The translations under genes were made by a program, and so were the position numbers. Shown piece after piece: positions 19,092 through 29,074 of a stretch of 64,000 bases of DNA. Position 1 is the first letter of the stretch. Each line of letters begins with the position of its first letter. Source of the stretch: Rahnella aceris (GTDB taxonomy: Bacteria; Pseudomonadota; Gammaproteobacteria; Enterobacterales; Enterobacteriaceae); NCBI RefSeq assembly GCF_011684115.1, contig NZ_JAADJV010000006.1:1-64000 (forward strand). Reading direction: 5' to 3'. The notes beneath the pieces are model-generated. The model had not been told where the DNA came from, did no database searches, and was given only the letters and a program-made list of their open reading frames with translations.

Positions 19092-20291
19092 TCAGGCTTT
19101 CTTCGTGAAAGGCTTCATCACCAGACCGACAGGACCGCGGGTGAACCAGCGGTGACCGCCTTTACTGCGGCTGTCGCGTCCCATCGACTGGGTGAGACGG
19201 TCGAGGATAATGGCGAGAATAACGATACCCGCACCACCGACTGACGCCAGACCCATATCCAGACGACCAATACCGCGCAGTACCATCTGACCCAGACCAC
19301 CGACGGCGATCATCGAGGCGATAACCACCATCGACAGCGCCAGCATCAGCGTCTGGTTAATACCGGCCATGATGGTCGGCATCGCCAGCGGCAACTGAAC
19401 TTTAAACAGCAACTGACGCGGGCTGGAACCAAAGGATTTCGCGGCTTCGATCAAGTCTTCCGGCACCTGATTGATACCCAGAATGGTCAGACGCACCACC
19501 GGCGGCAGGGCGAAGATAATCGTTACCACTACGCCCGGCACGTTACCGATACCAAACAGCATCACGATCGGCACCAGATAGACGAACGCAGGTGTGGTTT
19601 GCATGGCATCAAGCAGCGGCCTGATAATTTTCGCCGCTCTCTGACTGCGCGCCAGCCATATCCCGAGCGGCAGGCCGATCAGGATACAGAAGAACAGCGA
19701 GGTCAGAACCAGCGCCAGCGTCACCATCGCCTGTGACCAGGCACCGATCGCACCGATCAGCACCAGCGAAACCAGCGTGGCAGCACCCATGCCGAAACCG
19801 GCCATCTGCCAGGCGAGCAGGGCGAAGACCAGGATCGCAATCGGCGCTGGCAGGGATTCCAGACCATGCTGGAAACCGCTCAGGACGAAATCGACCGGAA
19901 CACGGATCCCCTGAAATACCGGGCGGAAGTTACCGACCAGCCAGTCGATCCCCTCAGTCACCCAGCGGTCGAGCGGGATCAGCGTGCTGTGAAACGGATC
20001 GAGAATATTAAAATGCTGATGCTGTTCCGGCGCGACACTCAGCCAGTCGTTGGTCTGGGCGGCGGCATGGTGCGTCGCGTCTGGTGTGCTGGTTGCGGCA
20101 TCGCTGCTGCCGCCCCACGGATCACTGCTGCCTGCATCGGCTGGCGCGGCATGGGTGGCGGCGTCAGCTTGTGGCGCGACACCGCCACTGGCGTTATCGG
20201 CACTCCACGGATCCACGGAAGGATCGAGAGCCTGGGCCTGAGCGGCCTGCGCGTGCTGTGTAATGGTGTTCGTTATGGTTGAAGTGCTCAT
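19092..20291 (-). CDS. proW: Glycine betaine/proline ABC permease ProW
   Basis: A 399-aa permease of the ProU osmoprotectant importer. The C-terminal ~300 residues follow E. coli ProW closely: [22 protein letters not shown], then the transmembrane core with [17 protein letters not shown] and the ABC-coupling loop [20 protein letters not shown]. The N-terminal cytoplasmic tail is about 45 residues longer than in E. coli and is rich in A, T, D and S, with two SVDPW/SSDPWGG-like repeats. ATG overlaps the proV stop (ATGA), which implies translational coupling. Hyperosmotic induction is expected. Confidence 0.94.
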   Translation of the reverse strand: MSTSTITNTITQHAQAAQAQALDPSVDPWSADNASGGVAPQADAATHAAPADAGSSDPWGGSSDAATSTPDATHHAAAQTNDWLSVAPEQHQHFNILDPFHSTLIPLDRWVTEGIDWLVGNFRPVFQGIRVPVDFVLSGFQHGLESLPAPIAILVFALLAWQMAGFGMGAATLVSLVLIGAIGAWSQAMVTLALVLTSLFFCILIGLPLGIWLARSQRAAKIIRPLLDAMQTTPAFVYLVPIVMLFGIGNVPGVVVTIIFALPPVVRLTILGINQVPEDLIEAAKSFGSSPRQLLFKVQLPLAMPTIMAGINQTLMLALSMVVIASMIAVGGLGQMVLRGIGRLDMGLASVGGAGIVILAIILDRLTQSMGRDSRSKGGHRWFTRGPVGLVMKPFTKKA

Positions 20292-21484
20292 TCGTTACCC
20301 CCTTCTTTGTCCAGAGCCTGAAGCAGCATGGCTTTGGAAATAATGCCGATATAGTTATTGTCCTCATTGACGACCGGCACAGCGCAAGGCGCGGCGGCGA
20401 CATGGGAAATCAGTTCGCTGAGCGGCATGTCTGCCTGCACGGCTGCCGGAGATTCCAGCAAGGCGCTTTCCAGCGACTGATTGGTTTTGAGCGCGGTTTT
20501 CAGGGATTCAATCGACACCACGCCAATGAATTTCTGTCCACGTTCAAGTACATAACCATATTCGCGGTCTTCATCTTCGAGCAGCTTGAGAGCGGCACGT
20601 GGACCAAAACCGGGGGTTTTACGAATAAGCGCGCCACGGCGGCGGGCAATGTCTTTGGCACTGAAGACCTGACTGATATCCACACCACGGAAGAACGTGC
20701 GCACATAGTCGTTGGCCGGATTATTAAGAATGTCTTCCGGCGTGCCGACCTGTACCACTTCGCCGCCCTGCATAATGGCGATGCGGTCGCCAATACGCAT
20801 GGCTTCGTCCAGATCATGAGAAATGAACACAATGGTGCGCTGATGCTGAGCCTGCAGCTTCACCAGTTCATCCTGCATTTCGGTACGAATTAACGGGTCA
20901 AGTGCAGAGAAGGCTTCATCCATGAGCAGAATGTCAGGGTTGTTGGCCATAGCACGCGCTAAACCGACACGCTGGCGCATCCCGCCTGACAATTCATCCG
21001 GATAAGAGTTGGCATAGTTTTCCAGCCCGACCTGACGCAGCGCGTCAAGCGCTTTGGTATTGCGCTCTTCGACCGGCACACCAGCCAGCTCCATACCAAA
21101 CGCGGTGTTATTCAACACGGTCAGGTGTGGCATCAGCGCAAAGGACTGAAATACCATACTGATTTTACTGCGGCGCACCTGGCGCAATTTTGCTTCTGAG
21201 ATTTTGGCGATGTCTTCGCCGTCGATCAGGACTTCGCCACGGGTGGGCTCTATCAGACGATTGAGAAGGCGTACCATGGTGGATTTACCGGAACCGGATA
21301 ACCCCATGATGACGAAAATCTCGCCTTCTTCAATGGCCAGACTGGCATTCTTAACGCCAAGTGAAAGACCGGTTTTCTCAAAAATCTCTTCTTTACCCTT
21401 GCCTGCATCAATCATCTTGAAAGCGCGATCCGGGTTTTCGCCAAATACCTTATAAAGATTCTTTACTTCGATTTTAATTGCCAT
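20288..21484 (-). CDS. proV: Glycine betaine/proline ABC ATP-binding subunit ProV
   Basis: A 398-aa ATPase of the ProU importer. It has Walker [18 protein letters not shown]-loop VFQSFAL, signature [14 protein letters not shown], Walker [13 protein letters not shown] and the H-loop FISHDLDEA. Two C-terminal CBS domains (about residues 280-395) are known in related transporters to sense ionic strength. ATG 21484 has AAGGAA upstream. It is the first gene of proV-proW-proX'-proX. Confidence 0.95.
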   Translation of the reverse strand: MAIKIEVKNLYKVFGENPDRAFKMIDAGKGKEEIFEKTGLSLGVKNASLAIEEGEIFVIMGLSGSGKSTMVRLLNRLIEPTRGEVLIDGEDIAKISEAKLRQVRRSKISMVFQSFALMPHLTVLNNTAFGMELAGVPVEERNTKALDALRQVGLENYANSYPDELSGGMRQRVGLARAMANNPDILLMDEAFSALDPLIRTEMQDELVKLQAQHQRTIVFISHDLDEAMRIGDRIAIMQGGEVVQVGTPEDILNNPANDYVRTFFRGVDISQVFSAKDIARRRGALIRKTPGFGPRAALKLLEDEDREYGYVLERGQKFIGVVSIESLKTALKTNQSLESALLESPAAVQADMPLSELISHVAAAPCAVPVVNEDNNYIGIISKAMLLQALDKEGGNE

Positions 21485-22052
21485 GCAATGTGCATTCCTT
21501 GGATATAAATAGCCGTATCGGCTCGATGTCTAATTTTTGTGTTGGACCGTATAGGATTTTGCCTGTAACGAAATAGTGAACGCGTTATACCCTAACACAT
21601 CGAAATTCTGAGACAAGTCTCAATGTTTCCGATGAATATTCATGATTGGGTTTCTGGTTACGTATTTATCTGTATTTGCGGTGTTTAATTTCGGTAAATT
21701 CAAACTGACAATTAATGACAATTTATCCCGCCAGAGCACTTTGGGTTTTTGCCTAATTTCACGACGGATGCTTTCGCTAAAAATATAAGTAATTTATTGA
21801 TTTTGTGGGATTTGTTGTCTTTTTTATTTGTGTGATTTTAGAACGGAGTTATTGAGGTATTTCCCTGAAGTTAATGCGTTTTATGAGGAGGGGATTTGCA
21901 AGGGTAAATAGAGATTTGAGCTTTGCGTGAAAGCCGTGAATTTACCGCTTGTCTGAAAGATGACTACGTAATGAAATAATCACCTGAACAGGCGGGGTAT
22001 GCGGGAAATTCGCCGGTGATGACACCGGCAGGGAGGGGGAAGTTCTTCACGC
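21485..22052. promoter_or_regulatory. proU upstream region
   Basis: About 570 bp without a credible gene. The part nearest proV holds the likely promoter (21589-21616). 21650-21960 is markedly AT-rich, as expected for H-NS-responsive proU upstream DNA. A perfect 7-bp hairpin GCCGGTG-ATGA-CACCGGC occupies 22012-22029. Nothing else was recognised. Confidence 0.6.
21589..21622 (-). promoter_or_regulatory. Likely proU promoter overlapping a perfect dyad
   Basis: On the minus strand, TTGTCT (21611-21616) and TAGGGT (21589-21594) are 16 bases apart. A TAGGGT -10 is, as I recall, also seen at enterobacterial proU. TGAGACAAGTCTCA at 21609-21622 is a perfect 14-bp dyad enclosing the -35. Confidence 0.5.
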
Positions 22053-22072
22053 AAAACGGCCGGAATTCGGCC
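22053..22072 (-). terminator. Terminator of the two-component operon
   Basis: On the minus strand GGCCG and CGGCC pair around a 5-base loop directly after the response-regulator stop, followed by GTTTTG. The stem is short, so it may be weak. Confidence 0.6.
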
Positions 22073-22786
22073 TCAGGATACGGATTTTTCTTCGTCTGCT
22101 ATTTTGCGATACAGACGTCTCGGATGACCGATATTTCCGTACTGCATCTCGACGCCGATAAAGCCAATTTCCACGCAATATTCCAGATAGCGGCGACCGG
22201 TCGTTTTGCTGATCCCAACCTCTTCAACCACCTGTTCCACCGACCAGCTGACGTCGGGTTTCGCCGTGAAAACCCGCTGAACCAGTTCGAGCGTATTCGG
22301 CTCGATGCCTTTGGCAGAAGGGGCTGCCGGTGTATCGCTGGCGGGCAGATTGAACAACTTATCCAGGGCCCGCTGATCGACCACTTTCACATTACGCAGC
22401 GTTTGCACCAGTTGCATAAAGCGCTCGAGTGAACTGCGCAGACGATGGAACGACACCGGCTTGATGATGTAATCGAACGCGCCGCTGCGCATGGCCTGGC
22501 TACAGGTTTGCATATCGCTGGCAGCGGTAATGAAAATCACCGAGCAATCGAAGCTTTTCAGCAACGGGCTGTCGATCAGATCGACACCCTGACCATCCGG
22601 CAAATAGTTATCGAGTAAGATCAGACGCGGCTGATGCAGGCGCAGCAGAGAACGCGTCTGCTCCAGTGTGGCCGCAATGCCGACGACGCGCAGGTTGAAA
22701 TTTTGCTCGATAAAATCACGGTGCAGACCGGCCAGATGCGGCTCATCTTCCACAATCACGACATCGAGTGCGCTGCTGTTATTCAT
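22073..22786 (-). CDS. CitB/DpiA/DcuR-family response regulator
   Basis: A 237-aa response regulator. The receiver domain has acidic residues E13-D14, phosphoacceptor D59 in LILLDNYLPDGQG, FITAASD and IIKPVS. The C-terminal DNA-binding region has VEEVGISKTTGRRYLEYCVEIG, the family HTH (compare SRTTARRYLEYC of E. coli DpiA). It starts inside the sensor kinase gene (8-bp overlap CATGAATAA). It should control the divergent 2-hydroxycarboxylate symporter gene 2 kb away; this is inferred from position and family. Confidence 0.88.
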   Translation of the reverse strand: MNNSSALDVVIVEDEPHLAGLHRDFIEQNFNLRVVGIAATLEQTRSLLRLHQPRLILLDNYLPDGQGVDLIDSPLLKSFDCSVIFITAASDMQTCSQAMRSGAFDYIIKPVSFHRLRSSLERFMQLVQTLRNVKVVDQRALDKLFNLPASDTPAAPSAKGIEPNTLELVQRVFTAKPDVSWSVEQVVEEVGISKTTGRRYLEYCVEIGFIGVEMQYGNIGHPRRLYRKIADEEKSVS

Positions 22787-24431
22787 GGTTCTGTCCTGTT
22801 AACGCTTGTGCCGGATACGGGATAAAGACTGAAAATATTGTACCTTGCGGCGTGTTGTCTGAGATTTCGATGCTGCCACCCGCCTGACGGACATAACCGG
22901 CCACCAGATACAGGCCGATACCGTGTTCTGCACCCGTGGCGTCCTGCCCGCTGGAGGGCTTGCTGGTGACGCCTTGTTCAAACAGGTGCGGCTTGAGTGC
23001 ATCTTCCACGCCGCTGCCCTGATCGGCGACTTCAATCAGCAGTTCCCGGTTCCGGTCGGAAATATACAATTCGACCGGTGCCGGGGGCGTCAGTGCTTTC
23101 AGTGTGGCGTCCACGGCGTTATCCAGCAAATTACCAATCACTGACATCAGTTCGGTTTCACTGATGGCTGCCGGTATGCGGGTGAGCTGACAGGCGGGAT
23201 CGAAACTCAGCTCGACACCTTTTTCGCGTGCACTGACGTATTTCCCCAGCAGCAGGCCACAAAGTGCTGGCGAGGTAAAGCGTGCTGAGACGAAATCCAG
23301 CACGGCCTGCGCGCCTTCCGACTGTGCCTGAATATAGCGCATTGCATCGTCGTAACGCTGCATTTGCAGCAAGCCCGCCAGCGTCGCAGTCCAGTTCAGT
23401 TGTTCATGGCGCATAATGCGAAGGTTATCGGCGTAGCGCTTCACCTGACTCAGCTGGCTGCTCAGCGTATTAATGTCATTTTTATCGCGGAAACTGAATA
23501 CCCAGCCACTTTCTGCACCGGGTTCAAGTTCGATGGGTACGCGGTTGACGATCACCTGTCTCTGATTGAGTACCGTAATCTGATCATGCTGACTGTTGTT
23601 TTCACTGACACCACGTTGCGTAAAGAACGTGGGCGGCGTCTGAAGCACCTCCGCCAGCGGTTTACCCAGTAGCTCGTTTTCGGGCTGGCGGATATCCAGT
23701 AACTCGCGTGCGGCCCGGTTAATTGAAATCAGTTGCCTTTCGGCGTTGATCGCAAATACGCCCTCATACATGGCTTCCAGCAACGCTTTTTGCTGGCGGA
23801 CCAGCAGGGCAATATCTTTGGGTTCCAGCCAGAACATCTGTTTTTTAACGTTGCGGGTGAACATCCATGAAAAAATAAACAGCAGTAATAAAAGCAGTAA
23901 ACCGTATAAACCGGCCTGCGCCAGACGGCGGCCATTAATATTATCGATGTAAGAGGTGAGATAACCGACCGAGACAATGCCGATCACCTGATTACTGGCA
24001 TCCAGAATCGGCGCTTTGCTGCGCAATGAAACGCCGATGCCGCCCTGACGTACGGAAATAATGGTTTTACCGGCCAGCACACCGGCGTTATCACCGCCAA
24101 TCATCGGCAGGTCTATGCGCTCCGGGGATTCGGAATGATAAAGATGCAGCTCGCGGGTATCGCCGATAACGATATAACTGGCGTCACTTTTATCGCGTAA
24201 TGGCTGGATTAGTTTCGCGATGCCGGGGATATCGCGGGCCTGCACCTTTTGCGCCAGCCCCGGCATCAGAGCGATCTCGCTGGCCTGAACCCGTGCACGC
24301 TGGCCCAGATCATGATGTAACTGACGGTCAATAATATGAAATAAAATTGCCCCCAGCAATGCCAGCAACACGCAGGAAAATACCACCAGAGATAAAAAGA
24401 GTTTTACCTGAAAAGGTAACCTGAATTTCAT
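22779..24431 (-). CDS. CitA/DcuS-family sensor histidine kinase
   Basis: A 550-aa membrane sensor. TM1 is about residues 11-33 and TM2 about 172-192, with a periplasmic PAS domain between them. A cytoplasmic PAS domain (about 215-300) follows, then the phosphoacceptor H342 in MRHEQLN, and an ATPase with N-box NLLDNAVDA and G-boxes VADQGSGV and HGIGLYLV. Of the citrate-contact residues known in Klebsiella CitA, H99, R137 and K139 are conserved at equivalent places, but the arginine three residues before the histidine is replaced by H96. Ligand specificity may therefore differ from citrate. It is divergent from the symporter. Confidence 0.88.
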   Translation of the reverse strand: MKFRLPFQVKLFLSLVVFSCVLLALLGAILFHIIDRQLHHDLGQRARVQASEIALMPGLAQKVQARDIPGIAKLIQPLRDKSDASYIVIGDTRELHLYHSESPERIDLPMIGGDNAGVLAGKTIISVRQGGIGVSLRSKAPILDASNQVIGIVSVGYLTSYIDNINGRRLAQAGLYGLLLLLLLFIFSWMFTRNVKKQMFWLEPKDIALLVRQQKALLEAMYEGVFAINAERQLISINRAARELLDIRQPENELLGKPLAEVLQTPPTFFTQRGVSENNSQHDQITVLNQRQVIVNRVPIELEPGAESGWVFSFRDKNDINTLSSQLSQVKRYADNLRIMRHEQLNWTATLAGLLQMQRYDDAMRYIQAQSEGAQAVLDFVSARFTSPALCGLLLGKYVSAREKGVELSFDPACQLTRIPAAISETELMSVIGNLLDNAVDATLKALTPPAPVELYISDRNRELLIEVADQGSGVEDALKPHLFEQGVTSKPSSGQDATGAEHGIGLYLVAGYVRQAGGSIEISDNTPQGTIFSVFIPYPAQALTGQNHE

Positions 24432-24750
24432 ACGACCTGCTGCACGGCGAACCTGAGATATACATTCAATAAGCCTATCACGGCGAAATGTGAGTCGTAA
24501 TCGCAGAGAAGCGGAGTTGTGAACAGAAGATTAAAATAATGATTATTTCACACAGTAATAACAGGGTTAATAGCGGGATTTACTACTAATCTTATAATCC
24601 TTATAAATCAGGGTGCATTAACACCATAAACACCATAACAACCTTTATCCCTGCGGTTTTAATTTGAACAACCTCACACCCGGCTGACCGCCTGTTTTCA
24701 TATGCTCAGACCATCAATAAGAAAAGTCTTCAGAAGAAAGAGGCAATGTC
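24432..24750. promoter_or_regulatory. Divergent control region of the sensor kinase and symporter genes
   Basis: A 319-bp AT-rich gap between divergent genes. It contains a perfect tandem repeat AACACCATA x2 at 24620-24637, a good candidate response-regulator site. GAGG at 24740-24743 is the symporter ribosome-binding site. No gene was recognised. Confidence 0.5.
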
Positions 24751-26106
24751 ATGAGCACAACCGACGATTCCTACATCGCTGTCAAAGAAACGAAAACCTC
24801 CGGCCTCTCGGCCAGACAAAAATGGTGGCACATTCTTGATCACTACAAGATAGGCATTATCCCGCTGCCCTTTTTCCTGCTGGCGGGCGTGCTGATCCTG
24901 CTCGATTGCCTGAATGGCAAGTTGCCGAGTGACATCGTGGTGATGGTCGCCACGCTGGCCTTCTTCGGTTTTGCCTGTGGCGAGTTGGGTAAACGCTTAC
25001 CTGTGGTGGGTAAACTGGGGGCCGCGGCGATTTGTGCCACTTTTATTCCTTCGGCGATGGTGCATTACGGCCTGCTGCCGGATGTTGTTGTTGATTCCAC
25101 GGTCAAATTCTATAAATCCACCAATATTCTCTACCTTTATATCTGCTGCATTATTGTCGGCAGCATCATGAGCATGAACCGTCAGGTGCTGATCCAGGGC
25201 TTTATGCGTATTTTCGTACCGATGCTGTGCGGCGAAGTGGTCGGCATGATTGCCGGTATGGCGATGGGCACTGTTTTAGGTTTACCGCCAATGCAAACCT
25301 TCTTCTTCCTGATCCTGCCGATCATGGCTGGCGGTGTCGGGGAAGGTGCGATCCCGCTGTCGATGGGTTACGCGACCATCCTGCATATGGAGCAGGGCGT
25401 GGCGCTTGGGCGCATTCTGCCGATTGTTATGCTCGGTGGCCTGACGGCCATTGTGCTGGCGGGCGTGCTGAACCAGCTCGGTAAACGTTATCCGCATCTT
25501 ACCGGCGAAGGCCAACTGATGCCGTCGAAAAAAGGCCAGATGGGCAGTGGCACCGATGAATTTGAGGGCAATCCGGGCGTCAACGCGCTGGCCTGTGGTG
25601 CGCTGCTGGCCATCCTGCTGTACATGGTCGGGATGCTCGGCCAGAAATGGATCGGCCTGCCAGCGCCGGTCGGCATGCTGTTTGCGGCGGTGCTGGTGAA
25701 ACTGGCGAACGGCGTTTCGCCGACTATTCAGCACGGCTCGATGACGGTGTATAAATTCTTCCGCACTGCCGTGACCTATCCGGTGTTGTTCGCGGTGGGT
25801 GTCGCGATCACGCCCTGGCAGGAACTGATCAACGCTTTCACCCTTCAGAACCTGCTGGTGATTGTGACCACGGTGCTGGCGCTGGTCGGCACCGGTTTTT
25901 ATGTGGGTAAGAAAATTGGCATGCACCCTATCGATGTGGCGATTGTTTCCTGCTGCCAGAGCGGGCAGGGCGGCACGGGCGACGTGGCGATTCTGACCTC
26001 CGGCAACCGCATGACGCTGATGCCTTTCGCGCAAATCGCTACCCGTATCGGGGGAGCTATCAACGTTTCTGTCGGCCTGTTTGTTCTGGCGAAGTTCTTC
26101 TCATAA
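24751..26106 (+). CDS. 2-hydroxycarboxylate (citrate/malate-type) transporter, 2HCT family
   Basis: A 451-aa secondary transporter. Both family re-entrant-loop GGxG motifs are visible: IMAGGVGEGAIPLS in the first half and SGQGGTGDVAIL in the second. The arginine of ATRIGG near the C-terminus corresponds to a substrate-binding Arg of CitS. CitS, CimH, MaeN, MleP and CitP are relatives; which of citrate, malate or lactate it carries cannot be read from the sequence. No citrate lyase or oxaloacetate decarboxylase genes are nearby, so fermentative citrate use is not indicated here. ATG with GAGG 7 bases upstream; divergent from the two-component genes; strong terminator downstream. Confidence 0.88.
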   Translation: MSTTDDSYIAVKETKTSGLSARQKWWHILDHYKIGIIPLPFFLLAGVLILLDCLNGKLPSDIVVMVATLAFFGFACGELGKRLPVVGKLGAAAICATFIPSAMVHYGLLPDVVVDSTVKFYKSTNILYLYICCIIVGSIMSMNRQVLIQGFMRIFVPMLCGEVVGMIAGMAMGTVLGLPPMQTFFFLILPIMAGGVGEGAIPLSMGYATILHMEQGVALGRILPIVMLGGLTAIVLAGVLNQLGKRYPHLTGEGQLMPSKKGQMGSGTDEFEGNPGVNALACGALLAILLYMVGMLGQKWIGLPAPVGMLFAAVLVKLANGVSPTIQHGSMTVYKFFRTAVTYPVLFAVGVAITPWQELINAFTLQNLLVIVTTVLALVGTGFYVGKKIGMHPIDVAIVSCCQSGQGGTGDVAILTSGNRMTLMPFAQIATRIGGAINVSVGLFVLAKFFS

Positions 26107-26114
26107 CACCTTCA

Positions 26115-26144
26115 CCCACCCCTTCAGCCTAAGGGGTGGGTTTT
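26115..26144 (+). terminator. Terminator of the 2HCT transporter gene
   Basis: CCCACCCCTT and AAGGGGTGGG form a perfect 10-bp stem with a 6-base loop, followed by TTTT. It begins 8 bases after the stop codon. Confidence 0.9.
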
Positions 26145-26300
26145 CCTGAGAAAAAATCCCCAGTCCAATTTTGGACTCAATTCAACCTGCTTATTTATTG
26201 TCCGGCGGTTATTATTTGCGCACTCAGAGACGAGTCACCCGCCCCGTGAGCAGGTTCCCACGTAAGGAAGAGCACTATTTTTTGACGAAAGAATCCACGC

Positions 26301-26861
26301 ATGTTCCGTATTAAATCGCTTGTTTCTGCCTTACTGCTGCTCGTTACCGGTTTGTTTAGCATCCACTCCTTTGCTTTTGATATGCCTAAAGAATTTGAGT
26401 CGATGGACACCTACAAATTTTTCCATAGCGAACTTTTTAATGGAAAAGGGTCCACCGTGACTGCGGTCAATACGGGCAACTCAGACAATATTAAAAGCGC
26501 CCTGCTGGCGGAATATCCGCGCTGGAAGGGGACGCATTACCGCTGGGGGGGCACCACCCACAAAGGCGTGGACTGCTCGTCGCTGATGCAGCATCTGTTT
26601 AATGATTCCCTGCAAACACGCCTGCCAAGAACCACCTTTCAGCAAATCAGGAACGGCAGAAAAGTGAGTAAAAATAATCTGAAACCGGGAGATTTAGTGT
26701 TTTTCAAAACGTCGCCGGGCGATCGTCATGTCGGCGTGTATGTCGGGGATCATCAGTTCATTCATGCCTCGAAAATTGAAGGCGTCACTATTTCATCACT
26801 GGATAATCAGTATTGGGTTGATCATTACGAAACCGCACGTCGTTTAGAACTGATGAGCTAA
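26301..26861 (+). CDS. Secreted NlpC/P60 family peptidoglycan hydrolase
   Basis: A 186-aa protein with a signal peptide (about residues 1-25, ending SFAFD) and one C-terminal NlpC/P60 domain. Predicted catalytic residues are C92 (VDCSSLM), H141 (RHVGVYVGD) and H153 (FIHAS). Such enzymes usually cut D-Glu-mDAP bonds in stem peptides, and it resembles the single-domain MepS/Spr and YafL group. No lipobox cysteine is present, so it is probably periplasmic or secreted. It stands alone between the transporter and the convergent aldo-keto reductase gene. Confidence 0.85.
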   Translation: MFRIKSLVSALLLLVTGLFSIHSFAFDMPKEFESMDTYKFFHSELFNGKGSTVTAVNTGNSDNIKSALLAEYPRWKGTHYRWGGTTHKGVDCSSLMQHLFNDSLQTRLPRTTFQQIRNGRKVSKNNLKPGDLVFFKTSPGDRHVGVYVGDHQFIHASKIEGVTISSLDNQYWVDHYETARRLELMS

Positions 26862-26897
26862 AAAAAAGGCGGATCCTTTCAGGAGATCCGCCCGTTT
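26861..26897. terminator. Terminator between the NlpC/P60 and aldo-keto reductase genes
   Basis: GGCGGATC (26868-26875) pairs with GATCCGCC (26885-26892). On the minus strand eight T follow, so it is a strong terminator for the aldo-keto reductase gene; on the plus side the T tract is poorer. Confidence 0.85.
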
Positions 26898-26908
26898 GTT
26901 TTGGATGG

Positions 26909-27952
26909 TTATTTATCTGACGAAGCCTGCCAAAGATTCAACTGACCATCCGCCACATGCTTATCAATCGCTGTCAGTTCTTCAGCGGTGAAGCGCAGAT
27001 TATCCAGCGCTTTCACGTTTTCATCCAGTTGCTCAGGGCGGCTGGCACCAATCAGCACCGACGTCACGCGATCGTCTTTCAGCAGCCAGCTCAGCGCCAT
27101 CTGCGCCATGGTCTGTCCGCGCTGCTGCGCCATCTCATTGAGCAACCGCAGGCTGTTCAGGTTATCTTCTGACAGCATTTGGGCGTTCAGCCCGCGCACC
27201 TTATTCCCTTCCACCTGCATGCGCGAGCCGTCAGGGATGCCGTTGAGATACTTGCCGGTCAGCAACCCCTGCGCCAGCGGCGTAAAGGCGATGCAACCTG
27301 CGCCATTTTGGTCCAGCGTATCCAGCAAACCACTCTTATCCACCCAGCGGTTCAGCAGATTGTATGACGGCTGATGGATCAGCAGCGGTACTTTCAGCTC
27401 ACGCAGTAACTCCGCCATGATCTGGGTACGTTCCGGCGAGTAAGAGGAGATCCCGACATACAATGCCTTACCGCTTTGCACCGCATAAGCCAGCGCCGCT
27501 GCGGTTTCTTCCATCGGCGTTTCTTCATCCACCCGGTGCGAATAGAAGATATCGACGTAATCCAGCCCCATGCGTTGCAGGCTCTGATCGAGGCTGGCCA
27601 GCAGATATTTGCGCGAGCCGCCGGAACCGTACGGTCCTGGCCACATGTCGTAACCGGCTTTGGTGGAGATGATCAGTTCATCGCGATATGGCGCGAAATC
27701 CTGCTTCAGCAAACGGCCAAAATTTTCTTCCGCAGAGCCCGGAGGCGGGCCGTAGTTATTCGCCAGATCAAAATGGGTGATGCCTAAATCGAAGGCTTTT
27801 TGCAGCAATGCACGCTGGGATTCCAGCGGACTGACATGGCCGAAGCTGTGCCACAGGCCAAGAGAAAGGGCAGGGAGTTGTAAACCGCTCTGACCGCAAC
27901 GGCGGAATTGCATGGTTTCGTAACGGGAGGATGAGGCTTGATAGGGCGTCAT
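26909..27952 (-). CDS. gpr: L-glyceraldehyde 3-phosphate reductase (aldo-keto reductase, YghZ/Gpr)
   Basis: A 347-aa NADPH-dependent aldo-keto reductase, AKR14 type, collinear with E. coli YghZ. It has ITHFDLANNYGPPPGSAEENFG with the catalytic Asp and Tyr, and VLIGASRPEQLDENV in the coenzyme-binding region. The C-terminus LNLWQASSDK is conserved. The E. coli enzyme reduces L-glyceraldehyde 3-phosphate and methylglyoxal. ATG 27952 is preceded by AAGGAA; the longer ORF to 27991 has no ribosome-binding site. It is encoded alone and is part of the block separating nrdF from proU. Confidence 0.92.
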   Translation of the reverse strand: MTPYQASSSRYETMQFRRCGQSGLQLPALSLGLWHSFGHVSPLESQRALLQKAFDLGITHFDLANNYGPPPGSAEENFGRLLKQDFAPYRDELIISTKAGYDMWPGPYGSGGSRKYLLASLDQSLQRMGLDYVDIFYSHRVDEETPMEETAAALAYAVQSGKALYVGISSYSPERTQIMAELLRELKVPLLIHQPSYNLLNRWVDKSGLLDTLDQNGAGCIAFTPLAQGLLTGKYLNGIPDGSRMQVEGNKVRGLNAQMLSEDNLNSLRLLNEMAQQRGQTMAQMALSWLLKDDRVTSVLIGASRPEQLDENVKALDNLRFTAEELTAIDKHVADGQLNLWQASSDK

Positions 27953-28069
27953 GATGTTTCCTTTTTCTGATCGCGTAGGGTTTTGAAACACTGTTTCTAT
28001 ACTAACGCTGAGAAAAATAACGGCAACATCCGTTTTCCTCCTTCCCCTCTCACGAGGGGAAGGAGCTGT

Positions 28070-29056
<987 letters not shown>

Positions 29057-29074
29057 TTAAATCCTTTCAGTCGG

